Positions 1 through 10,605 of a DNA stretch of 64,000 bases are shown piece after piece; the first letter of the stretch is position 1; every line of letters starts with the position of its first letter. The position numbers were made by a program, and so were the translations under genes. The DNA is from Diospyros lotus (Eukaryota > Streptophyta > Magnoliopsida > Ericales > Ebenaceae). The stretch is from NCBI RefSeq assembly GCF_014633365.1, contig NC_068344.1, positions 4,477,327 to 4,541,326 on the forward strand. Reading direction: 5' to 3'. Below the pieces are notes generated by a model. The model did not search any database and was not told the origin of the DNA. It was given only the letters and a program-made list of their open reading frames with translations.

Positions 1-148
1 CCCTGAAAGGAGAATTAGTTTATTCAAATTTTTTTACTTATTTTATTTCTGATTTAGATTTTTAGCTTTTTTTTGCAATAGATTTGTTTGAAAAATTAAA
101 ACTTGAATTTTTTTTCTTTTTCTTTGTCAGTTAAACATAGCTTATAAA

Positions 149-826
149 TAGGGGTGTGAACGATCTGATTTGATCAAGTTTAGAAAAATCTAGAAACCAA
201 ATGTATAAATTATGGTTTGAGGAAATTCCAACCCAATCCAAGCCATTTTAGTAGTGAAACCAAACAATAAAATTATAGTTTGGTTTGGTTCAAACCACAG
301 TTGGGATAATATAAAAATTATATATATGTATATATTATGAACAACATATTTTATTAATATGTTAATTATCATTGTTTTTGGATTTGTATTGCCTTATGAT
401 TTTATTAGTTTAAGGTTTTTTTCACTCTTTTTAACTTTTTGCTCTTAGTGTTTTTTCCCTTGGTATTTTTTGCTCTTCATTCTTACTAATTAGATTGCTA
501 ATTTGTTTAGGTTCCTTTTTTATATATTTTTTAATGAAAAATCAAAATAGAACTTATTGGTATAATTTATTTATATACAAATTTTTAAACAAAAAAATTG
601 GCTATTTTGTCACTAACATAATTTTTGGTATTACATTACTCAACAAAAATAATAACAACTTTTGGTGTAAGATATATTTTTATGTAAATCTTATAATATA
701 TAAAACAGTTTATGCTTTGGTTTGTGGTTTCTTGTGACAGAAACCCATAACCAAACCATAAACCAATTTTCTCAAAATTTAACGTTTTGGACCAAATTAT
801 GCACACCGGCCCCTACCCGGCCCCTA
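149..826. mobile_element. Non-autonomous hAT-like element (copy A)
   Basis: The element starts with TAGGGGTGTGAACGATCTG and ends in an inverted version of the same terminus (CCCCTA). The right end has been altered: the CCCCTA end is present twice within about 15 bp (near 811-826). The interior is AT-rich and has no transposase. An 80-codon open frame at 495-737 recurs at 59,388-59,630 only because the element is duplicated. The flanks (ttataaa / ccataaat) resemble an 8-bp target duplication with a one-base slip, which fits hAT. Confidence 0.65.
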
Positions 827-1017
827 CCCATAAATAGGCATTAGTGATGTAATTAAGAAAGGTGATTTCTTCCCTTTGTTGAATTTTCTCTCCCTCTCTT
901 CTACTACTTCTCTCCCACCCTGATTTTCTTCTCCTCTCCATCAATTTTCTGCAACTCATTGTCAAGAATAAAACTTAGAACAGCCCTATGTACAATCAAC
1001 CACCAATTGTGTCAAGA

Positions 1018-1138
1018 GAGGCCTGTTATGTTGCCCACTGGCGGGCAACATAGCAGGGGGCCCCACGTGCATGGGGCCCGTGCCCCCCTCACTGGCAAGC
1101 ACCTGCTATGTTGCCCGCCAGTGGGTAATATAGCAGGC
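1018..1138. mobile_element. Short foldback element with 37-bp inverted arms
   Basis: Bases 1,021-1,057 and 1,102-1,138 are near-perfect inverted repeats of 37 bp around a GC-rich loop that is itself palindromic (GGGGCCCC and its partner). Each arm can also fold alone, because it contains TTGCCC and GGGCAA about 6 bases apart. The sequence is absent from copy B. It is bordered by ttgtgtcaaga (1,007-1,017) and ttgtgtgtcaaga (1,139-1,151), an imperfect 11-13 bp duplication. Mutator-like or other foldback classes are possible. No protein is encoded. Confidence 0.75.
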
Positions 1139-1353
1139 TTGTGTGTCAAGAATGGACAATAATTAGGCAAAAAAAGATGAATCTCTAGGTTGGATATAGC
1201 TGAATGACCTTTCACGGGAAACTTGATTTTTTTCTGATATGGTCCAAGGAAAGCTCAATAAAGGAGACTAGAAAATCTCTGATTGACTTATCATGGGAAG
1301 CATATGGGAAACTAAAAGAAAAAATCATGTCAAGAGAGGTGGGTGATTATTGA

Positions 1354-2299
1354 TAGGGGAGAGCATTCGGTTATAACCGATTGAACCGTCAACTTTTTTA
1401 CCAATCGAACCAAATCGATCATAGCCCACTAACCGAGCTGAACCGAACAGATAGGATATGCTAACCCAAAAATCGAAACCGAAATAACCTATGTAACCGA
1501 ACTTCACTAAAACTTATCGAATGGGCGAGCATGATCGGAGGGAGAGAGATGTAGTTGGGGCGGTGTCGGCCTCTGCATAGGAAGGAAACGAAACGTCGAA
1601 GACAAAGATGAATGGCCAGTCCTTATTCGGTTCATCCCTTCGCTCGGCCAGAGGCCCAAATGGCCATTCATCTTTGATTGTCATGTGGCCATGAGATAGA
1701 GAGATAGAGAGACTGTCGTGAGGCGGCAGGAGGGGATCGACGGTCATGAGGCGGCGAGAGGGAGGCGACGTTCGTGAGGTGGCAAGAAGGGGGCGACGAA
1801 TGTGAGGTAGTGACAATGAGATCGAGATCAAGAGAAAGAGAAAGAGAGAGAACGATAGAGGGGTCTTGAGAACGAGAACCGAGAAGTTGCGCGGGCAGGA
1901 GAGAAGCGATGGACCAGTGATGAGGCCAGAGGAAGGGGGCTACAGATCGATTGGCGAGCGGGCGTGCGCCTGCGAGAGAAAGAGAGAAAGAGGAGTCTGA
2001 TGTTGTGACTCATGAGGCTGAGAGGTTTGGGGTGAGGGAGAAAGAAGTTTGGGGGGTGGGGGGAACCAGAGACTTTTTGGCAGAGAGTGTCAGGGGGTCA
2101 CATGAGGGCGGAGGGCGTGAGGGAGAGAGAAAAGTTTGTGTGTGTGTGTGGCCTGTGGGGAGAATTCGGTTATTTCGGTTAACCGAAATATCTAGAATTT
2201 TTTTATAAATATAACCAAATCGATTTTTAGCCACATAATTAACCGAACCAAACCGATCGGTTCGGTCAGTTCGGTTGAACCAAAAAATGCACACCCCTA
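1354..2299. mobile_element. hAT-type MITE, 946 bp, with 8-bp target duplication
   Basis: The termini are TAGGGGAGAGCATT and, inverted at the right end, TAGGGGTGTGCATT. ATTATTGA stands immediately before (1,346-1,353) and immediately after (2,300-2,307) the element. Copy B (near 60,208) has one near-identical copy of this site and no insertion, so the boundaries are exact. The inner part is rich in AACCGAA-type subterminal repeats at both ends and in GA tracts. Open frames inside it are by-products of purine-rich sequence and no transposase was recognised. Confidence 0.9.
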
Positions 2300-2337
2300 A
2301 TTATTGAGATCTTCTTGTGGAAAGACTTAAAAGAGAT

Positions 2338-2648
2338 TGTTGGAATCTTGGGTAAAAGAGGGTTAGCAAGATAGGTGTTACAACTATAAACATATGATTA
2401 TTATGGAAAGGTTGATCTTTGTGGTGCAAGACTGTAAATGATAGATTCTATGAAAACAATCAAGGAAGACAACAAAGCAATCAAATCTAAAAAATCTTGA
2501 ATGTATATGAGTTGTAATTAGGATGTATATTCTTTCATTTTGCTTAAGATTTCTAAGCTATAAATTATGAGGTTATAAATAGAGAATAATCCAAAAGGGC
2601 AAGGTGTCTTTGCCTATAATTTAAAACCTAGTTGATGTTATTTTTATA
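2338..2648 (+). repeat. 5' LTR of copia-1
   Basis: This 311-bp LTR starts TGTTGGAATC and ends just before a copia-type primer-binding site at 2,649 (tggtattagagcc, one change from the usual tggtatcagagcc). A TATA-like motif (ttataaatagaga) lies about 75 bp before the end. A second copy of the LTR is in duplication copy B at 60,250-60,570, where the PBS reads ggtatcagagcc. No 3' LTR of this family was found in the window, so copia-1 is 3'-truncated. Confidence 0.75.
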
Positions 2649-2703
2649 TGGTATTAGAGCCACAACTAGGCTAGGCATAGAAAAGACAATCGTTTGAGTG
2701 AAA

Positions 2704-3598
2704 ATGTTCTAAGAGGAGGTTAAATCATCTAGTGTTATAGGGGCTGTGGTGCCTACTAAGGGGCTTAAAACTGTAGCTCCTTCCGATAATCTATCATTGC
2801 TTATTAGTCTAGTGAAACTATCTAGCCTAGTTTTGCTCCTACAAATTGTTCATCAAAGCCTGAGGATTGGAAAACTACATCACTGGCATGAAAACTCAAA
2901 AACATGCATTTGGAGATGTACAAGCTCAATAATGGGAGATTGAGAACTTCCTTGTGATGTCTTGGTTGATCAAATCAATGAAGCCAAACATTGCCAAAGG
3001 GTGTCTACTACTAGATATGGTAGGGAAGATTTGGAATGCTGCATCACAAAGCTACTATCAAGTCGAACATGATGCACGAATTTACGAGATTCAAAAAAAG
3101 GTACATGAAACTAAACAAGGTGAGTGGTCAATTTTTCAATACTATGTTGAATTAAATAGTCTATGGTATCAAGCTTTTCAGGCAGAATGTTCTAATGATG
3201 CTTCTAAGATCCAAAAAATGATTGATAAAGAAAGGGTATTTGATTTTTTAGCTGGGTTAAATATAGATTTTGACCAAATAAGGGTTCAAATATTAGCAAG
3301 GGAGCCTTTTCCTACCTTAAAGCAGGCTTATTCCTATGTTCATCAAGAAGAAAGCAGAAGGAGTGCTATGCTCCAGCCTACTACAACAAATAGATCAACC
3401 ATGATGGTGAAACCATCACTTGATAGGACCCCTACCAGCTATGGAAGTATCAATAAGAATAAGTTAAGGTGTGAATATTGTGGAAAACCTGGGCATACAA
3501 ATGAGACTTGTTGGTCTTTACATGGTAAACCTACTAAGAGAAAGGATAAAAGGCAAGAAGGACGTCATCAAGGTCATCTGAAAAGCCTAGTCTCTTAA
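2704..3598 (+). pseudogene. copia-1 gag pseudogene
   Basis: Gag of a Ty1/copia retrotransposon, the structural protein of the virus-like particle. In copy A the frame carries a stop at the third codon and a frameshift near 2,800-2,940. From 2,954 to 3,598 it is open for 214 codons. That part contains the plant copia gag region (UBN2/DUF4219-like), with a motif that includes MSWLIKSMKP, and a zinc knuckle of the CX2CX4HX4C type (CEYCGKPGHTNETC) near 3,470-3,515. The copia-3 gag at 61,751-62,841 is clearly related. Copy B contains only the first 85 or so codons. Confidence 0.85.
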
Positions 3599-3639
3599 GG
3601 GAAGAATTGGTTTTCATACAGAAGCTGATGAATAAAATG

Positions 3640-4237
3640 AAGATGGACTCAAATACCTCTTCTACATCATACTATGCCCAAGCAGGAACATCTAGTAAAG
3701 ATACTGTTACAGTATTCTATTCCTCAAATTCTATAGAATAACTAATCTGGATCATAGATTCTGGGGCTTCAGCCCATATGACTGGTTTGTATAATTCTTA
3801 TTTAACCTACATTCGATGTTCCAGCAAAGAAAAGGTTAGAATTACAAATGGTACTCTCTCTCTCTCCTAGCTTTCCAAGACTACCTCCGAGATCAAGGAA
3901 TCATACACCAAACCAATTGTGTTGATACCCCTTCTCAGAATGGTGTAGCAAAAAAGAAAAACAAACATCTTTTGGCGATCGCCAAGTCTATGCTCTTTCT
4001 TATGCATATTCCCAAAGTTTATTGGGGTGATGCAGTTCTTACTGCTGCCTATTTAATCAATAGCATACCACTTACAACTCTCAATTTCAAAATACCTTTG
4101 GAACTTCTAATAGGAGTTTCTTCCTATACTATCCCTTCCAAGGTGTTTGGTTGCACTTACTACGTATGAAACCACTTTCCTACAATCAACAAATTAGACA
4201 TGCAAGCACTCAAATGTATATTCATTGGGCATTCTAC
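3640..4237 (+). pseudogene. copia-1 protease and integrase remnants
   Basis: A copia aspartic protease motif (WIIDSGASAHMTG) is readable near 3,748-3,786. The frame then runs into a TC-repeat (about 3,852-3,870) and resumes in the middle of an integrase core (about 3,870-4,170, including the conserved DTPSQNGVA type motif and the following helix). The GAG-pre-integrase region and the first half of the integrase are therefore missing. The integrase reading frame is interrupted at 4,238 by the hAT element and continues after 10,605. Confidence 0.8.
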
Positions 4238-4879
4238 TATATAAACAGTGTTCTAAAATACGCTAGGTGCTAGGTGGGTACCAAACTGGGGCCTAAGTGG
4301 CCTAGAAAAAATGCTATTTTTTTTTAACATTTTTTATGTAATTAGATGTTATTTTTAGGTAAATCAAAGTTGGAAAGACAAATGAAATAATTAAATTAAA
4401 TCAGAGAAAACAAACTGTTATATTTGTTTTAGGTTCAAGAAAGAAAATGTAGCAATAATGCAACATAAACCATATCCGAAGAATCTAACTATCTAATTGG
4501 ACTTCTTCCTCTTCATATTCTTCCAACACAATCTTCATCGAACTCAAAATTAAATTCATTGATTTCTTACTCTATTATGGGAAAGAATGAAGATTTGCAA
4601 GATTATTTGAATAGAATCAGTTATTTTAGTAAAGAATAATGTATCATTGTATAGGATCAGTTATTCTAAGGAAACTAGATTTTCCTGCTTCTTCTCCTTA
4701 ATTAGTTGCTAGAGTCTAGAGTTGTATATATGTATAAGCTTTACAGAGTATATGATTTGGTATCCTTGGAAAAACATATACAGAAGATTTCTCTCAATAA
4801 TCAGTTTTCTTTCATGGTATCAGAGCATGGCATGGTGCTGAATATTTCCACGATTGAGAAAGACTTCAGCCTGTTTCTC

Positions 4880-5548
4880 CTATTCAAGGATAAGTGAGTA
4901 AACTCGACGTGTATCCAGCAGAGGTTGCATCATTAATATCTGTCCACGAGAATTAGCATAACTATCGTTCAATCCCATAAGAAACTGCATAACTTTCTCT
5001 TTCTCATCCCGTTTCTTGAGTTTCTCCAACCCACCACATAAGTAGGTCGGGGTCTCATGATAAGATGAAAGTTCATCCCAAAAATCTTTAAGTTTTGTGT
5101 GGTAGACCGAGATTGATTGTTGTCCCTGCCTAAGTTCAACAATGTCCCGTTTAATCTCAAAAATTATTGAATCGTTCCCTTGGGAGAAACGCTCTTGTAG
5201 GTCCGCCCAGATTTCTGTTGCAGTTTCTGCATAAATCACACTATTTGCTATGTCTGGATGGATAGAGTTTAATAACCATGAGATTACCATGTCGTTACAA
5301 CGTTGCCAAGAGGGAAAACTTTCATCTGTTGAAGGAGGTGGTTTGATTGAACCTGTGACAAATCCAATCTTGTTCTTAGCACTTAAGCTAATTCGCATAG
5401 CCCGACTCCATGTGCTGTAGTTGTTGCCTTCAAGCACCTTGGAGACGAGTATCATACCCGGGTGGTCCGAGTGGTGTAGTGAGTAAGAGTCCAAGGCTTC
5501 TGTCGTGGCCTTAGATGTTGTCAATCCTTTGCTGCCTTGTTCTATCAT
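4880..5548 (-). pseudogene. copia-2 gag, inverted in place
   Basis: A 222-codon open frame on the minus strand encodes a copia gag of the UBN2/DUF4219 type. It starts near the N-terminus (the GNNYSTWSRAM motif is near residue 45) and runs to the gag helix region (VMQFLMGLND near residue 190). The zinc knuckle and the protease that should follow are absent. The frame points against the LTRs and the downstream RT. The 5' leader of gag lies at 5,549-5,575, so the inverted piece begins there. Apart from its orientation the frame is free of stops. Confidence 0.9.
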
Positions 5549-5576
5549 AGTGACGACTGTAATAGAGGGTTAGGTT

Positions 5577-6125
5577 GCGGAAGCGTTTAAAGCTTATTAG
5601 GTGTATCCAGGTATATCGGGTATAATCATCAACAATTGTTAAGAAATAACAAGCCCCAAAATGAGATTTTATTCAATGTCGTCCCCATATATCACAATGT
5701 ATCAAATCAAAAGGTGATTGAGAAGAAATTAAACTAGATGGAAAGGGTAAACGAGTTTGCTTAGCTAGAGGACAAATTTCACAGACATGTTGAGAATCAA
5801 AATAAATTGTAGGATTGAGTTTTGTAAGAGTTTGAAGAGGACCGGATGATGGGTTCCCAAGACGTTGATGCCAAAGATTAGAATTTTTGCGAATGGCGCA
5901 AGCCAAGGCTGGATTTTGATCTTGTACCAGGTAGTAGAGGCCATTATGTTGCTTGCCCAGGCCAATCGTCTTCCTCGTAGCAGCGTCCTGCACGACACAA
6001 AAATCAGAAAAGAATGTCACTGTACATTTCAATTCTTGTGTTAGTTTACTAACTGATAGTAAATTAACTCGAAATTGTGGAACTTTGAGAACTCCATCCA
6101 GCTTGATATGTGGCGTGATATGCAA
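5577..6125 (-). pseudogene. copia-2 GAG-pre-integrase and integrase start, inverted in place
   Basis: The minus-strand frame (150 codons at 5,673-6,125) starts in the protease/GAG-pre-integrase linker and contains the integrase zinc-finger region (HQRLGNPS then CEICPLAKQ). After a frameshift it continues at about 5,590-5,670 into the first catalytic strand of the integrase core (TIVDDYTRYTW). The rest of the integrase is missing. On the minus strand this piece precedes the gag piece, the reverse of the normal gene order, so two neighbouring segments have each been flipped. Confidence 0.85.
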
Positions 6126-7611
6126 TGGCTGCAGAATTACATGCTCTTGAACAGAACAACACTTGGACTCTTACACCACTTCCTTCTGGTCATCGTCCAA
6201 TTGGATGCAAATGGGTGTACAAGATTAAACATAACTTTGACGGCACAGTTGAGCGATACAAAGCCCGATTGGTGCCCAAAGGCTTTACTCAACGTGAAGG
6301 GATTGATTCAAGGAGACATTTGCTCCCGTTGCAAAATTTACTGCAGTCCGCTGCTTACTTGCTGTGGCTGCAGTCCGCAATTGGTCACTTCATCAAATGG
6401 ATGTTCAAAATGCTTTCCTCCATGGAGACTTACTTGAGGAAGTCTATATGCAGCTACCCCCTGGTTTTCGTCGACAAGGGGAGACATCTATGGTATGTTG
6501 ACTCAACAAGTCACTATATGGACTTAAACAAGCCTCTCGTAGCTGGTTTCACAAATTTTCTGAACACATTCAGCAATATGGTTTCCATCAATCTAAGGCT
6601 GATTATTCTCTTTTCATAAAGGTTTTTGGTGATTCTTTCACAGCTATGCTTATATATGTAGATGACATGGTCATAACTGGCAATGATGAGAATGCAATTG
6701 CTGATCTTAAAAGGTTTCTTCACACCAAATTTCGCATCAAGGACCTTGGCCAATTACGATATTTCCTTGGTATTGAAGTGGCACGTTCAACTAATGGTAT
6801 TTCAATATCCCAACGAAAGTACACTCTTGATATCCTAGATGAAGCAGGATTACTTGGGGATAAACCATTGTCAACTCCTATGGAAGAAAATATTAAACTC
6901 ATGCCCACAGTAGGAGATCTATTAAAGAATCCATCCACTTATAGAAGGTTCGTCGGAAGACTAATCTATCTTACCATTACAAGACTAGAAATAAGTTATT
7001 CAATTCATATTTTAAGCCAGTTTATGCAAGAACCAAGAAAGACCCACCTAGATGTTGTCCATCATCTCTTGCGATATCTTAAAGGCACACCTGGGCAAGG
7101 ATTATATTTTCCAGCGAGAGGAAATTTAATTCTAAAAGGTTTTTGTGACGCAGATTGGGCTCGATGTTCAATCACGAGGCGGTCTGTGACTGGTTATTGC
7201 ATCTTTCTCGAAGGAGCTCTTATTTCATGGAAAACAAAGAAACAAGCGACAGTGTCAAGGTCTTCGGCGGAATCAGAATATCGAGCCATGGCTTCCATTA
7301 CGTGTGAGCTTACGTGGCTAAAGTATTTATTGAATGATTTGCGAGTAAACCACCCACAACCAGCCAAGTTGTTCTATGATAGTCAAGTAGCACTCCACAT
7401 TGCTGCCAATCCAGTTTATCACGAACGTACCAAGCATATAGAGATTGATTGTCATGTTGTTCGAGAACGAATTCAATCAGGTGCAATTGTAACTGCTCAT
7501 GTTCCATCGACCTGCCAGCTTGCTGATTTGTTCACTAAGCCACTTGGTTCATCAATGTTTCATTCCTTCCTCAGCAAGTTTGGTGTTCTTGACATACATG
7601 CTCTAACTTGA
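6125..7611 (+). pseudogene. copia-2 reverse transcriptase and RNase H
   Basis: The plus-strand Ty1/copia RT begins at the conserved ALEQNNTW and GCKWVYKIK region. A frameshift near 6,305 and an in-frame TGA near 6,499 interrupt it. From 6,646 the frame is open for 321 codons and carries the catalytic YVDD box (LIYVDDMVITGND), then the copia RNase H (FCDADWARC near 7,140; SRSSAESEYRAMA near 7,260; ADLFTKPLG near 7,525) to a stop just before the polypurine tract. This is the usual C-terminus of copia pol. Confidence 0.92.
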
Positions 7612-8169
7612 AAGGGAGTATTATGGGAAAGAATGAAGATTTACAAGATTATTTGAATAGAATCAGTTATTTTAGTAAAGAATAATGTATCATTGTATAG
7701 GATTAGTTGTTCTAAGGAAACTAGATTTTCCTGTTTCTTCTACTTAATTAGTTGCTAGAGTCTAGAGTTGTATATATGTATAAGCTTTACAGAGTATATG
7801 ATTTGGTATCCTTGGAAAAACATATACAAAAGATTTCTCTCAATAATCAGTTTTCTTTCATACTCATTTTCTTCTTCTGATTAAAAATCATCTTCATGAA
7901 ACTCTTTCACCCTAGAACTTCTTCAAGATTGAAGCATCTCGTCTGCTCCGGATGCTTCACCAACCACTTCACAAGTGAGCCCTGTAACGACTTTATGAAA
8001 CATTAACATAGATTATTAAGTTTAGGCTTTACACTTTGTGAAACACAACTTATAAGCTTACAAACAATAGAATCAAACAAAGACAGAACAAAAATAACAA
8101 AGCCATTTACAAAATACAACACAGACAAATAAGAAAGATAAATAAGAGTTCAAAATAACAAAGCCTGTG

Positions 8170-9715
8170 TGTAACATCCTGGTAATTTAGGAATAGTTAA
8201 TAATTATTAATTAAAGTATTTGTGATGATTATTGAATATTTGTGAGTTAAAGGAAATTAATTTGTGAATTTGAGAAAATTATTTGTAATTTATCGAGGAT
8301 TTGGGATTTTAGGGAATTTAATTAAGGATACAAATTATGTTCGAAAATAAGGAAAATATTTGAGAATTTATGAAACTTGTGGGTTTATGATAGATAATTT
8401 ATGAATTATTGAATATTTATGGTCTTGAAGAATTTAACGAAGAATATCAAACTTAATTGAATTTATGAATGGAGAGGTATTGCAACCAATTGGAAGATGT
8501 TGGGGTCTAGGAGAAATTATCAGAAACTATTGGTCGAATCACCTTATGAATAAAATATGCAAGATATTAATTAATGAGGCATGTGGATCAAGGTAGGCGC
8601 GCGCATAGGGGTGAGGCTGGTTGCAGGTTCGAGGTTGCTAGCAGGCGGGATGCTGGCTGAGTTTTGCTGAAATTTTTTCCAGCATAGTGGGACTCCAAAT
8701 GACGTTGTTTTTAGAGGCACGCAGCAACCATGTAGGGCTGCCTTCTTGTGCCACGTGGCAGTTGTTGAGATGCCCTCCTTCTTTGTCCACCACAGCTCAA
8801 TTCTTTTCTCATTTTTTATGTAAATGCCCTTGAAAAATGAGGAGAATAAGAATGATGATGTAGTCAAGAGTGGACTACGAAATGATGGATTTGAAATGAA
8901 TAATTTAACTGAAGACTCAGTGAAAGTGAGCATAAATAGGTGAGCAGGGAGTGAAATTGAAGGCATGAAGTAAAGAAAAAAGTAAAGAAAAAGAAGTGGC
9001 TGTGAACTTGAGGAGAAATTGAGGCAGTAAGGTATGGTTAATTTTAAAATTAATTTATCATTAGTTAATTTGGGAAGCTAGTCAATTAGTGAATTGATAA
9101 TGTTTGGAATTAGTGTATTAGCTTAATTAAGTTAAAGTTTATTTTAATTAGTTAATTTAATGAGTTAGTTAGTTAGCTAAATTAACTAGTAAGTTAGTTA
9201 ATTTAAGGGATGATGTCTAAATTAGTTAATTTAGGAAAATTAGTCAATTAATAACTTAGTGGACTCGGTAGCCAAATGAATTTAATTATGGGTTGCTAAA
9301 TTAGTTCTTGACCTTGCTTTGTAAATATTTTGTTAAGGGATTTTAGGTGTGTCAATAGTACAAATTATCAGGCGACACGTATCTTAAGGTAAGGGTTTAA
9401 TATGCTCTGTGTGTAAATTACTTTTTTCATGAGTTGCATAAGATGTTGGGGGAGTACCTAGGCATGAGGCAGTAGATTTCTGACCGTTGGAGTCTCGAGA
9501 TAAGGTCTTGGAGGAAACCACTAGGGGCAACCTAGAGCCTGAGATAGGTGCAGTGGACAGGTTTGCATGCATGTTGCACTTCATATTTATCTATGATATC
9601 ATACTTAATAATTTACTGCATTCCTTATTACCTTTATGGAGTCTCAGAACTCACTCCTTCATTCCCACTAACCACACAGATAGCTCAGGGTCCGGTAAGG
9701 AAAATGCGGTGTATA
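8170..9715 (+). repeat. Ty3/gypsy (chromovirus-like) LTR fragment
   Basis: The start tgtaacatcctggtaattt is of the kind seen at plant chromovirus LTR ends, and the stretch ends in ccggtaaggaaaatgcggtgt, which resembles the end of the solo LTR at 18,728-22,804 (ctcggtaagggaaaagcagggtgt). No TSD or coding region was found. It is probably a solo or truncated LTR in the hAT element. Open frames inside (for example 9,487-9,753) show no recognisable domain. Confidence 0.45.
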
Positions 9716-10597
9716 CCGATGATCAGTTGAATGATGAGAGTGGCAACCTATGATGGGAATGCAACCTAATAACTTGTATCTGTCATGTAATTATTTTGTG
9801 GTTGTGTCGAACGCTGTTTATATTTGCCTGTTGGACTCATTTCTTTTAATGAGCACTTTGTACACGTAAGTTATGATATACCCTAATTGCAACTTATTAA
9901 TTTGCTTATTAGGCATAGGTCAAATTCAAGACTCAAGTGTCCTTTCGCTTCCTATGAGTCTTAGATCTCGAGTTCTCGATGGTCAGAGACGGTGAAACCT
10001 GGACCCCACCCAGGGCGCCTACTTTATTTTTATTCTCCTACTATTAGGGCATAGCCGACCTTTGGAATGGGACCTATTGATGTAACCTTGGGTTACGATG
10101 ACACCTGGTAGTGGGGACGAGGCGTCATATTATGCATGGTTGCTTTTCGTTGTTACTTGCTGCAACAAGTAACAATTTTTTGTATCGAAGGAAGAAGAAT
10201 TGCAAACTCAGATGATGGTCATACGTACTGAAGAAAGAAGAGCAAGAATCGACAAGAAATGACAAAAAGACGATTGGCTACTATGATGACGACAACGAGA
10301 GAGAGAAAGCGACAAGTCCACGAGAGACAAATTAGGCGGGTGCGACAAGAGAGAGAATGGGAAAATGATAGTTAAGAGAGAAAGAGAAAGCAATGAGAGA
10401 GAGAGAAAGAAAAGGAAAATACCAAACAACTCAATATTAGCATACATGCATGTCTGAGCGACACAGGTGGCGACCTAGGTAGTTATGTGTCACCTAGGCC
10501 GCCTAGGCGCCTATTAGGTTTGATTAATCAAGTCGATGCCTAGAGGTGCCAATTTGAAAGTATTCGCGACGACCAGGGGCTGCCTTTTAGAACATTG
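9716..10597. other. Non-coding part of the nested hAT element
   Basis: No gene was recognised. The region contains a GA-rich tract near 10,250-10,420 and, at its right end, gcctaggcgcc-type subterminal repeats and the hAT terminal inverted repeat. Confidence 0.5.
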
Positions 10598-10605
10598 TAC
10601 ACAGA

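Larger units (their letters stand above)
1..2948 (+). repeat. Segmental duplication, copy A
   Basis: This stretch matches 58,902-60,887 in the same orientation, starting at about base 3 and ending in the shared string gagaact. It holds a hAT-like element, a leader, a copia LTR, a primer-binding site and the first part of gag. Copy A has two insertions missing from copy B (1,018-1,138 and 1,354-2,299) and lacks a short AT-rich piece that copy B has near 59,670-59,735. Copy A meets the left edge of the window, so its true left end is unseen. Because copy B starts about 155 bp from an ILP1 exon, copy A could continue into a duplicated gene piece outside the window. Confidence 0.9.
4573..7860 (+). 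mobile_element. copia-2, Ty1/copia element with 242-bp LTRs and perfect TSD
   Basis: The two LTRs (4,573-4,814 and 7,619-7,860) are both 242 bp and differ at about six positions. TACTC precedes the element (4,568-4,572) and follows it (7,861-7,865). The PBS tggtatcagagc follows the 5' LTR directly and a purine tract (gaaagggag) precedes the 3' LTR. The LTRs begin with TA rather than TG but end in CA. The internal region is only 2.8 kb. Its gag and integrase parts lie on the opposite strand to its reverse transcriptase (see separate entries), so it cannot encode a normal polyprotein. Confidence 0.95.
4246..10597. mobile_element. hAT-like transposon nested in copia-1
   Basis: The left end CAGTGTTCTAAAA and the inverted right end CAATGTTCTAAAA form a 13-bp terminal inverted repeat. 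The flanks tatataaa (4,238-4,245) and tacacaga (10,598-10,605) differ only by transitions and act as a degraded 8-bp target duplication; using the downstream copy, the copia-1 integrase reading frame is continuous across the site. The element contains copia-2 (4,573-7,860) and an LTR-like stretch (8,170-9,715). Subterminal ctaggtgctagg and gcctaggcgcc repeats sit at both ends. An acidic, transposase-like C-terminal tail can be read on the minus strand around 4,480-4,570, but no complete transposase was seen. Confidence 0.65.

Noticed and set aside
495..737. 80-codon open frame conserved at 59,388-59,630
   Set aside because: It lies inside a duplicated AT-rich hAT-like element. The similarity is explained by the duplication, and no domain is recognisable.
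959..1215. Two similar 67-codon frames on opposite strands
   Set aside because: They are produced by the inverted arms of the foldback element at 1,018-1,138.
1514..2294. Overlapping 60-105 codon frames on both strands
   Set aside because: Purine/pyrimidine-rich interior of a MITE. No domain, and the region is absent from copy B.
10208..10447. Serine/leucine-rich 79-codon minus-strand frame
   Set aside because: Comes from a GA-rich low-complexity tract.
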